From Atrichornis clamosus (Eukaryota; Chordata; Aves; Passeriformes; Menuridae): 64,000 nt of DNA. Location: positions 310,001 through 374,000 of the forward strand of contig WBMZ01004781.1 in NCBI GenBank assembly GCA_013400975.1, given 5' to 3'. The notes under the pieces are model-generated. The model ran no database searches, had not been told where the DNA came from, and saw nothing but the letters and a program-made list of their open reading frames with translations. This document shows positions 23,501-35,500 of the stretch, in pieces (position 1 is the first letter of the stretch; every line of letters begins with the position of its first letter). A program made the translations under genes and the position numbers.

Positions 23501-26500
23501 GCCCAGTGTCCTTGTGTTTGGTGTACACGGCGTGGCTGGAGGGTGTTCATGGAGCCCTGCCTGTGTGGGCAGGCTCCAGCAGGGCAGAGGGGTTCCTCTC
23601 GCTGTGTCTCCCTTTACACCATCCCAGCCTGCTGCAAGCCAGTCTGGCAGAGTATGGAGATTGCTTTTCACGACTCAGAGTAGCTGTTTGCCCTTCTTGA
23701 AAAGCTCTTACAGGCAGGGTAAACCTCATGGCTAAATAGTTTTGGCAATTCATTGGGGACTGTCACAGATGTTCTTCAAAATCAGCCATATTTGCTTATT
23801 GAAGTGCTACAGGTGTTGCACTAAGGAGAATTTTGCAAAATTTGGATGGCTGTGTTAAATTGTGGTGACTTCTCATGTTTGTTATCTTAAGACTTCCGTA
23901 ACAAAAGGAACAAACCAATAGTGTTCCACCTGTTAATTTAGTAACTGCAAACAGGAGCGTCCTGACTGTGAGAAGTGCTTCTCCTGTGCTGAAGAAAGTT
24001 AACTTAATGCTGCTCTTAGTGGATATTAATTAAAATACACACTACATTGAAGAATGTAAAATTATTAAATATTGCCGTTAGCACACCTAAGTGAGGATGG
24101 CAAGGGGATTTTTTTATGTCACAAGATCATTGATCAAAATTCATATGATGAGATGAAAACTTTGTTTTGTCAAGAGAGGATTTTTAAGTAATAGGAGTCA
24201 TTTTGTTGGAAATTATCCAACCAAGCTGCACATAATAAAAATGGCAGGAATTGGAAATGTTGCCAGAGAAACACTAGAGTGCTTTACCTTTGGTATAAGA
24301 AGAATAGTTTGTTTCTCTCTCTGTTGCCTAGCTGATTAAATACAGCCTTTAGCTTCATGAGTGGCATAAGAAATTAATTAATTCAAAACAGAAAATTTTA
24401 AACTTTTATCTAGAAAGTTGCTCTAGTGAGGTCAAACATCATGCATTCAGAAATCTAAATTTCTTAATTCCACATTTATATAAAAAATGAAGGTAGCTCT
24501 AGAAGCAAACTATACTTTGCTGATCAAGGAGTCCTTACACAGATTAAGAAAGGTGGAAAATGTAGTGATTCTCCTGTCAAATCGATCATCTGTCTGTCTA
24601 ATGCAAGTGCTGTTCATGAGAGCCACCGTATTTAATATTCTTCAATTTCTCTTGTTTACCGTTGGCAGGCGGATTCCCCTAGAGGACGTCCCAGAAGATG
24701 AGCAGGAATGTTCTACCTGGCTTCACAAACTATATCAAGAAAAGGTTGGGGTTTCTTTTCTAGACAGCACTTGTGAGCCACTAGTGCTCAGTTGTTTATA
24801 CTGCTAGTAGACCTGTACAGTGTGCATGTAGAGAGTCCTAATTTGGGGGCTTGGGGTGGGTTGGTTGGTTTGGTTTTCAGAGTAAGTGCTCTGTTTCTCT
24901 ACACACAAACTGATCTTGTGTTGCCAGTCATGACTGCTTTTGTTTTGTGCTTAAAGAGCAACTGGACAAAAGCTTAAACAAGCCTTTATAGAGTAGTTTT
25001 AAGACTCTTCTTTAGAAAGCTGCATAAGGATACAAAAATCAAAACTGCCTGCTGATTGGTAGAAAGACCCCCTTCCTGTTGAAGGCACCTTCTAAATCAA
25101 GAAGTAATTTGTGGCCTAAAATAGATATTTTCTATAGTGTATTAGAATTTTTGTCCCTTGTTTTACCTGGTCTTTTTTACCAAGGCAAACATCCAACATT
25201 AATAGGACATACTGATAAATTGCTTTCACACTGTGTGTATAGAAAGCATGCATCTAAGATTCCTAATTACATAGGATGGGAAGAGAATAATAATGATTGT
25301 GTGTTTGTAGATCCCCAGTGGGTTTCTTTTCTTTTTTCTTCTTTCCAAATGCTTTCATACGAGTCCTTCAGTCTTTCAGAATCTGTTTCTTCTGGGCAGT
25401 TTTTATGAATATTGGAGATAGTTGTTGAGGGATGCACTTTTTGAATACACACAGCACTCCCATTTCAGTCAGTGGGAGTCATAGGCATGAGGGCCTGGCA
25501 GCTCAGTTTGCTTCAATACATTGATCAAAGTTATGTATTCAGACTGGAATGCAGCAGTGCTTTGGATTTAGAAGTGATAGAATATAGCTATGCTCTGGTT
25601 TCCTCTCACTGGGACAGCAGAATTCTGCTGTGCTGTTCACTGTGCTCTTCCCAGGACACCACGTTAGCATTTCCCTATTGGCTGTGTCCTGGCTGTTCTC
25701 AGTTTCAAACCATGACTGTTTCTGGTTTAATTCATAGCTCCTCTAAGCAGCTTGCTTACAGGAATGTGAAAAGTAAATGCTTGAGACCTCTTGTAGATGT
25801 CCTGCCTTTGCCTCTGATCCTTCTTCTCATAGTTTGTGCCCGTAACCCCTAATTCAGACACAATCCCCAGCACCTTTGCAGAAAGGCAGGATGCTACCCA
25901 CGGGTCCATGCTCACTCTACAGGCACATACATGCAAATGGTCCTCTTGCTGAACATGGCAAATACCCACTTCGTGCTACTATGACTTCGTAGCACACTTT
26001 CATGTCCCTGAGAACTGTTCAGACCTTTGCAAGACAAAAACGTAAATGTGAATGTGGTGATTGTTTTCCTGAATCCCTTATTATGTAGTTCGCAGTAATT
26101 CACTTCAAGTTTTTTCTGTTATTCCCTCTTTGGCAAACACTCTATTGCTTCTAGTGCAAACAGAGTGTATATCTGTCCCTCATAATATTATTTTATACAG
26201 TATATCATCATATTCTTTATATCTGTTCTTCATGACAACTTCATTTTCTGGTTGGTTGAGTCTCTGGTTTCCTATTTAAGAGTGAAGGAATGTGTGTTCA
26301 GTTTCTCATTCCACTAAGACATTTTTGGTTATGTGGCATTTTTTGATTGATGAGGATTGGGGGTTTTTGGTGTGTTTTTTAGTTTGGTTATTTTTGATGA
26401 TAGTTTTAGTTTTTCTCTGAAGGCAGCATGTTTCTCTTTCTCCAGCTGTTTTCCATTAGTGAAACTTACTTCACTGCAGTCATTCCTAGTTTACTGAAGC

Positions 26501-29500
26501 CCATGTCTTTGTAAAATCAGAATGGCAGAACGCAGAGCAGGGACAAGTTCTTCCAGAGTTCTGAGATGATGAAAGCCCACCTGCAGGGTAAAAATACAGT
26601 TTTGTTTCACCTTTCTGCCCTGCATCTTAAAAAGATAATTGGTTCTTGGGTCGGATAACAAGCAGCAGTGCCATCCAGGTGCTGTTTCCAAAAATGCATT
26701 ATGTTTCAGATTGTCTTCAGAGTCAGTAAATATTTATGTTAAAATGTGAAAAATCATTATTCAAGGGGCAGTAATTCATTGCAAGATACACACTCATCCC
26801 CTGCTTGTCTTAGTTGCAGCACTTCACTTTCTGTTTCAAAGTAAGACAAGGCATGCATGCTACTGGAAAGCAGAGCCCCTATTTTACTGTGCGTTATGGT
26901 TCCCTGTGTTGTTGCTTATTCTCAGTGAGTTTAATAATTTTGCAGTAGTTTCTCCAGACTTCCATACAGTGTTCTGAATTATGCTGTAGTAGCATGATTT
27001 AGTGGCTGGGGAGTGCCAGAGGTACTCAGGTCAAGGCCTGTGTGCTCATGATGATCAGGATTGCAGAGCTGTTGGAATGAGTAATGAAATCAGCAGTTGC
27101 TGGACATGGAGGGACATGACTTATTTATTTATTTATGTATTTATTTGCCCGTACTGATATTAGTAAAGAAGTGAGGGTCTTTGAGAAAAGCTAATTCTGT
27201 TGGTTTTTACCTCATTGTCTGATCTTACCTACATGTCCCTCAATCTGAGATACTTCCCTCTGGAAGCCTGTCGTGTTCATGTTCTTGCTACTTAACTCTT
27301 CATTTTTTGGTTTAGTCACTGCTGCAAATGCAGTTGAACAGTCTTGCCAGATAAACAGTGGCACTGGGCTGCTCTAAACCAAACACTGTTCTCCTTCCTT
27401 TTCCAGGCTTACAGTAAGCACCATGTCCATGTGCTTCTTCCTCACCTGGGATGGATTCTGTCCTTCCACATATGGCCAGCACTTTGTCAGTTAATTCCAA
27501 ATTAACAGAGGGGCAATTTGGATTGCACATTGCCTTTTCTTTTTTATTTCTTTTATTTTTTTTAATTGCCGTTGCCTGAAAGGCTCCCTTTGACTTCAAC
27601 AAAGACTGGGTTGAGGATCTTATTGCCAGGTCTGAAGAGGTGCTGTGTGGTAGTCACAACTCTGCAAGCCTTTGCATGTTTGTTTCCTTTGTTTACCTTC
27701 TTACAGCCTCAGTGCCTGAAATAGAAGATCTGCTTAAGAATCCTAATTTCCATTAAAGGCAAGCAAGTTTCTAACTCTTCTTGCTTGTAAGAGAAGCATG
27801 GAAAACAAGGCACGAAAATATATGCAGAAATGCCCTAGGAAATCAGCAAAGCATAAGTGAAGAGGAGAAGTGTACAGAACTCCAGTGTTTGGGAACAGAG
27901 AATATATTTTTGGATACTCATTCTTTGTGGGCTTCCTCATGAAGGGGCAGCAGCATACCTCTGCCGTCAGACCTCCTGGTGGGAACAGGGAGGAGGAATC
28001 CAGTTAGCTTCTCACAAGAAGATGGATGTTCCCTGATTTCCCCCCACTGCATTCCCCCCACCACACCCGCACTGTCTGAAATAATTTAAATTTGGTGGGG
28101 GCAATAGAGGGAGCATGTTTCCATGTCGGGATATGATACCTGGGTGGATGGAATTTATTACAAACTGAAAGAAAGCTCTGTATGCAGGGGAATGAAAGGA
28201 ATGTAATGTGGGTGAGGTGATTTGGGGAAATTTTGAGGTATATTACATATTTAAAGGCTGACTTATTAATGGGTACCATAGGCACCCTTGCAAAAGCTGA
28301 GAAGACAGATAAACCCACAGATGTTTTTTGCAAGGAAATGTAAGGAATCGTAGCTGAAGATCTGCTCCACACGACAGTGGAGCACAAATGTGTAGGGGAG
28401 ACGTTGGCTTTGACAATGTTTTGCCTTTTGTGTATGTTTTCCATCTGCCTCAAGCCTCTCGGTGAGATGTGGTCAGTGGTTGCGCTGCCCCCGATGCCGT
28501 GCAGAGCCTGCACAGAAAACACCGCTGTACTTGCTGAAAGGGAGCCTGTCCCGCTCACTGTAGTAACAGGCCCTCTAATGGCAACACCAGAAATAGTCGG
28601 GAATTGTTCACTTTCCTGGGGAATACCACTATTTGGAAACCTAGTTGTATATAGGAGAATGCAATTTACTGATGATTAGTAGCTCTGTGTTAAACCAGTC
28701 ATAAACCAAAGTCTTCAGGGCACTGTGAAGAAAACTTCATACACTGTGTAATCCGTTCAAGATGGCTCATTAATCGGCCATAGTGATCCCAATACAATCT
28801 AGCTTGCATGAGTAAAACAGTCATAATTTTTCTAACCTCAACAAAGAGAGTGCAGTGCTTTAATTACTGTATAATCTCTTAAAAGCTGAATGTTCTCTTT
28901 GAAACAGATAAAATGATAACAACTTGTAATTGCTCAAGTTGCTGTTAAGTAAAGAATTGTTTGTGTCAGCTGGAGTGTAAGTGTAAAATCATACCTACTA
29001 GAAAAAAAAAATCTTCTTGTAGTTGATTAGTCTTGGCTTTGCTGGAGTTTTTAGAAACCAAAAGTCCTTTGTTTGAAGAAATATAGTACTTAATTCTGAC
29101 TAAATTAAGGTTTCTTTTTACATCAGCCTAATGCTGACATTGTTAATTAGCCAGTTTTATTTGATAACACAGATAAATAATCTTTGCTTTTGAACAAGGA
29201 GGGGTTTTCTTTTTTTCCCGCCCACTTTTGATATCTTGGGTTGTTGATCAGATCACTAAAGGCAATCCTATTCACCCATAATGGGCTGTAGAGGAAGGTA
29301 CTGAATGCTAAGTATTTTGTGCTTTAAAAAACAGATGGTACAAATCAGAAAAAACCAACTCCCATCCCATTATCTTCCTTGCATTGTACTAAAAGGGAGT
29401 CCTTTGCTCAAGAGAAGTGAGAGATTGTAACTTTGCACACTCAACTGCCTGTAGAAAGGTTCAGCACCCAAACTTCCTTCCACAAGCTGCATGAGAATGA

Positions 29501-32500
29501 GGTGAACAAGACTGCATCCATGGGACAAAGCAGACAGGCAGGGGTGGTGTTCTTTGGAGTGTGGAAGAAGGTGGTGGCTGGTCTCCTTTTCTGACAGGTT
29601 TGTGGGTGCTGTTTTAAAGCAGTTTTTGGAGAAAATAAGAGGGAACAGAGGAAGCTGCTGAGCATATAGGCCAGACACTTCCCTGGCTTACCAGCTGTAC
29701 TGGGTGCAGCAGGGGCTGTGGCTCCTGCAGGAGGTTCAGCAGTGAGGACTGCATTGCTGCAGCAGTTTACGTCCCATCATCCCTCTTGTTTTACTGGGCT
29801 TGTCATACTCTCCAGGTATGCCATTTTTCAGGCTGCTGTGTGTAGGAGAAAGAAAGTATGCACACATCAGTGCATGCACTTTTTTTTTCTTCTTTGTGTT
29901 CATTGACTTCAAAGTGCAAGCTTACCAGCCATCAGTTGGTCTTTGATCTTCCCCTGTGGTTACAAGCCTCCAGAATGAGGAACATCAAAGCCAGGAATGG
30001 CTAGTTTTGTTGCCAGATTGGATTTAATTGTTGTCCTCCTTTGTTCTACTAGGATGCATTCCAGGAGGAGTATTACCGAACAGGAACCTACCCAGCAGTC
30101 CCTATAATACCGCCCCGTCGACCATGGACACTTTTGAACTGGCTTTTCTGGGCCTTATTGCTGCTCTATCCTTTGTTCAAGCTGCTCATCAACATGATCA
30201 ACAGTGGATCATCACTGACACTGGCTAGTTTTGCATTTGTCATTGTAATAGGTAAGTTTTCAATACAAGAAGATTACTTACAGGGTAACTGTCAAATAGG
30301 ATTTATTGAGGCTTGCTAAATACAAAGATGACTTTGAATTCAACAACCCATCTAATATATCCACTCTAGCCTGGAATAGGTTAAAAAGATTCTTTTTTTT
30401 GTTTATTTTTGTATAGTTGTGTTATTTTTTTGTAAGAGCTACATACAAAATTTTCTTTTTCTGTAGAATTCAAAACAGTGACTTCTCAGTGGGTTGCCTA
30501 CGAAAGGCTGTCTTTTCTTGTGTGGTGTGCCCCTGGGTTGTATGTTAAATGCCTAGGAGAGAGGCACAAGGATAGTTTATTGTGTCGGGAATTCTTTTGT
30601 CTAATCATAGTATGCTGTGTCATGCACTGGTAATCCATGAACTCGTGATTTAAGCACAGCCTGTTATGGCCATCTACTCTGCCTTACATAGCACAGGGCA
30701 CGGACTGTCACAGGTGATGCCTACAGTTCCTGTGGTAGTTCTGAACTCCCTTGGTTTGTATTTAAACTAGCATGTTACTTAAAAGGAGGAAGGGAAACAA
30801 AACGAGGAGGTGGCCCTTGAGGAGAAAGGGAGGGAGATCTCATTTGGTGTTCTTCATGGACACAGGAACCAGGTCAGTTTGCAAATTGCTTCCAATCTGA
30901 GTGTCTGTGATTGGGTGCTTGTTTGAAGAATACATTCCCTTCCAGAATAGGCCATACATTTATAAAGCAGATACTTTCTGTGGTTGCTCTGACCATTACA
31001 TGTATTTATGGATTCATCACCTTCACGTCTGTGTATATTACAAACAACCTTTGAAAGAGAAACACAACTTCACAGTCATCTAGGCTCTGAGTGTACTTGG
31101 ATGCAGAGATATTAGGGTTGACTTTAAAAGCCATGTCCAAAATAGCAACACAGAGGAAATAGGAAAATGTGGAGCATTTTCTTGTCTCAGAAGTTCATCT
31201 TTGCTCTCTACCTAGGAAATTGTTCCTAACGCATAATATTTCTTTTCATTCTCCGAAGTCTGAATCTGGAGCTAGTTTGATCAAGATTAGCTAAGTAATG
31301 TCCTTTTCGACATTTTGAAGAGCTTGATGTGGTGGGTGGGCACACAGTATTATTTTTCAGAAAGTGCCTATCAAAACAAATGCTGCATTAAGCCACTGTT
31401 GAGGCTTCTTATAAAGGTAATTGGAGAAGGAACAATTTGTGTGTGTGTGCATGCAGGCAGGAAATTAACTTCATGATGTTTTGAGCCAGAGGAAGAAAAA
31501 CGAGCAAGGATGAGGTCCAACATAATAGCTGGTACATTAAGTGGGCAGGTTAGAAGCAAAAAGAGGGGAATCCTGTGCTCTTTGTCCCCACCCAGAGATC
31601 TTGTTGCTGCTTGTTACCCTGGGAATGCTTTGTGTAAAAAGTGTAAAAATTCCTTGGAGCAGTGACTACAACTTCAAAGCCCTTTTCTTCACCCACCTTA
31701 CTTGTTGGAAGTCACAAGTGGTGCCCCACCCTGTTCTCTGGCTGGTGAAGAGGATGGGAGTGTAGAGTGAGCACCGTGGTCCTTGTCACTTGCAGAGAAA
31801 CATCTGTCGGCCTCCCTGGTGCTCCTGTCAAAGGGGGTGAACAGCGGTGGGTGGGATGAGGTGTGACACCACTGCAAATGCTACTGCCTGGCAATGGCAC
31901 TCAAGAGGGCATTTGTTCCACCTTTGGAAGAAATGCTGGCATAGTCTGTTTGGCACTGGACTGTCAAGCGATGGCCTCATGATGAGCTGAAGCATAGCGA
32001 CTGCAAAATTTCTTTAATTTCTCAACTTTCCTTCAGCATTTTCTTCTTAATTCAGTTCCCCCACTCAGCAGACTGGGTTGGTTGGGTGCCATTCCGAAGT
32101 GCTTCATGCCTTGTGTACCCTCCACAAGGAGCCTCGCTCCATTATTCAGTTTCTGGAGTTCAGCCTCAGGGCTGGACGCTTTAGTGCTTGGCATGGTGGC
32201 ATTTGTGATGGGTTTGAATTTAACCCTTACTAATTTAGCCCACAGTAGAGGCTGCTGCCTGATCAGACTCAGCCAGCCACCTTTTGCTGATGAGCTAGGA
32301 ATATGAAAGATTATGTCACTTATTAGCAGATAGCAGCTGCTGTGAAGCTGTGGAGGGAAGAGAATCCATGGGAGTGGAAGAAAGCTCAGCCATTAGCCAA
32401 ACCTAAGAAAAAGCAGAGCTGGTTTATCCTGGTCACTTAAAACTGTATGTGTCATGTGCCAAAAGAGCAACAGTTATCTGTTACACTGTTTTACTATATC

Positions 32501-35500
32501 CCTTTAAATCCAATGTTATTGCTAGTTGGGAATCATTGATATCTTTGTGGAAGCAGAAAAAAACTTCCACCCAAGCTGCCAGAGTGACTTTAGTAGCCAA
32601 GAGCTGAGTTTCTGTAGCAAGGCTATTCTCCCCACACTGTTTTGTATCCTAAGGGGTATCTCTGTCATGAATGTTCTGGATGTGATGCAGCCATCTTCTG
32701 ACAGAGGAGCAACGAGTATTTTATTTTGCAGTTTGTCTCCAGCTTTAGGCAAGGGCTCAGAAGTGACTCCTGCAGTGGCTGGGAGACAGTGGAGCATGGA
32801 CACAAACATGGCTTGGAGGTTGTGACTCTTGGTGCCAGCTGGAACTGTCTGCCCAGCACATCCCATCTGCAGCAAAGCAGGGAGGAGTGTATTTGCTGTC
32901 TTTTCCAGTGTGAGTGGTAATTGGTACCTGGTGGCTTAATAATGTAAAAGGAAGGTTTTTCTGTAGATTGGAGGGATTTTTCAGATGATAAAACCAGATG
33001 TTATCATTGCTTCTGGTAGACCTTTTCTCACTGTTTATAACTGAAACAGCACAGGTAGTGTTTATTTTGTTTTGTATGGCACTTTTGACAGATCACCTGA
33101 TACTCCAGAATCAGGAACCTTATTGGAATCCCCATTGTAGTAGACTGCTGGTTTTAAGGGTGGGTTTCAGCACCTGATACAGGTGCAGATAAGCACAATA
33201 GATAGAAAGAGCAGAGTAGAAAAGCAAATAGTAGAAAAGAGCAGAGTAACTAGGAGGTCCTTTCACCTGGTACACTCTGCATTGTCTCTAGATTATCATT
33301 TGTCCTCTGGGTAGTCTCTGCTTATTGTGCTTTCCAGTAAAATACTGGCTTGTAAGTAGCTGGCTGTTGAGGTGGAGAGAGCCATAAGGAAAATGCTCCA
33401 CTCGAGCTGGAGTGGAAGGACTGTAATCCCTCAGATTAACACTCAGGTCTAAGGAATGAATAACCAACGTAATATGCAGCTCTGCTTGGTTCAGCTCAAA
33501 CTCTTTCAGCCCTAAATAAACAACATCTCCTCTTTACACTGTGAATGCCATCCCCTCGTGCCTTGCTGTGCAGCAGTTTGGCTCTTTGTACTCCCAGTAA
33601 TCATCACACTGTGCTTGTATCTTACTGCTGATCTGGGACTGGGAGCCCTCTGAGATGCTACTTGAACCAACACAAGGCAGTCCCCACTCCAGAGGATAAA
33701 TGCTCAAGTAGTTTGAGGGACTAAAGTATGCTTTGAAAACCAGATTTAGTTTCACAGGACATATGGCAAGAGATTTATGTACTTAGCTGACAATAGCTAT
33801 TTAAAACTTGGTGCTGGTATTTTTCTGTGTTGACGCATTGAGCGCACCTGTCAAACATCAGTGACTTTATTTGACAGCAGCTTCTTATTTTTCCCCCTCC
33901 TCCTGCTTCCCCAGTCTCATTTGGCTTCAAAGAACCCAATGTTGGATTGCCTTTCATGTTTTGATAACTTGTGTTGAGGAGGATACCCTACATGCTCTAG
34001 AAGTAATCTATTCTAGAGCTGTTGACAACAGCTAAAATGGGAATGTATTCAAAAGATGAGGGTTTCTCAGGGCTTTTTGAGGGAGAAGCAGCTCTTCCAT
34101 GTTTAATGCTAGAAGCACAATGGCAGCTGGGCTGATGGCACGGAGCCAAGCAGCTACATATTGGTTCTAGGCCAGAGAAGTGTTTCATCTGAACCAAGTG
34201 TAAGTAGTGATGGGCCAGCTTGGATTCCGTGGGAGCTGCTGTGTGTGTGCTGTGCAGTTCGTGCATGGGATCACACTGCAAACCTGGGCACTTCACAGTG
34301 TGCAAAGGGGATGGACCAAAGGGCTGGAGCATGAGCTGGCCTGGGTAGCAAGGCTGGTGATGACTGCAGCCTGAGATGGATGGAAGGTGAGGAGAGGACA
34401 AGCCAGCAGGGTTATTGTAAGTTTTACAACAGGATACAAGCCATGTGTAGGATTCTGCTTATGTTGTTTCTGCGTGTTGGTGGAGCTGCCAGACACCCTG
34501 GCCTTTCCGCCTGGTGCCTAGAAATTGGGGTTTGGGGCAGGTTTTTTTGTTTGGTTTTTGTGCGTATGTTGCTTGTTTCTTCTCCATCATAGTATGTAAG
34601 ATAGGCCCTCAATGGAAACATCTACCATTTATGTAATCTTTAGTTGTGCAAATCTTAATTTTTAATGTATAACCTATATAACTCGGGTGCAAACGATATA
34701 TGGGAAATTTTTATGCCCCTGCCAGCTGTGCTGCTTATAGCACTTACTGTGTGGTGTAAAGGCAAGATTACAGATGAGAAAAAATCCTGAGGTGTGAGAG
34801 AAAAGGTGAAATCTTTTGCTCTGAGCTAAGGTTTTGCCAAGGGGTGTGAGGGATGTGATACTATGTGTGGAGGTGGTGGTTTTCTTGGAGCTAAAATACA
34901 TTCCAAGAAAGAGATTACATTATTGGTGCTGTTGACTTGCGCTAGCTCAGCCTCCCATGCGCCCCCAGCACTGCAGCAGGCAGAGCAGGTCCTCAGCAAC
35001 CTCCTGCATCTTTTGGGTACTGAGCAGTGGTGGGCAGAAAGAGGCAGGAGCTCAGTTACTTCAGTTTGCTGTGGAGCAGTGCAGGGATGCTTCAGCCGAT
35101 AGTTTCTCTCATGCTCTTCTCAGGGCAGACTTAAACCCTCGCAGCTGTTAACTTAGGCACAATTACTGCTTGATCTCCCTTTCTCCCCTTTCTTGAAGTA
35201 AAAACACTAAGTCCCCTTACTACAGTTGTATTTAAAACAAAACTGAGTAAATCCTTGAATCTGATGGTATCACTGGGGTATGCACTGAGGGTCCAGGAGA
35301 GTTGTGGTGAGGAGGCAGTGGGGGGAGAAACCAGAGAGGCACCCCAGCTTTACCCCTACTTTGCTTCCATAGGCTTGGCAAACAGGAGTAGTCCCCTTCT
35401 CCTTGCACCCCACCTCCCCTAGAGTGCTGAGGGCTGCAGGGTGAAATGAGGACAGAAGGCAGTGGCAACTTCTGACAAGGGAGCAAAGGAAGAAAAAAAA

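Noticed and set aside
23370..23735. 121-codon + strand frame
   Set aside because: Intronic, no domain, overlapped by other frames of similar length. Consistent with a locally GC-rich, stop-poor stretch.
28004..28558. 184-codon open frame on the - strand inside an AGPAT4 intron
   Set aside because: No recognisable domain, low-complexity-free but unremarkable composition, no supporting splice or promoter signals. Likely a chance frame.
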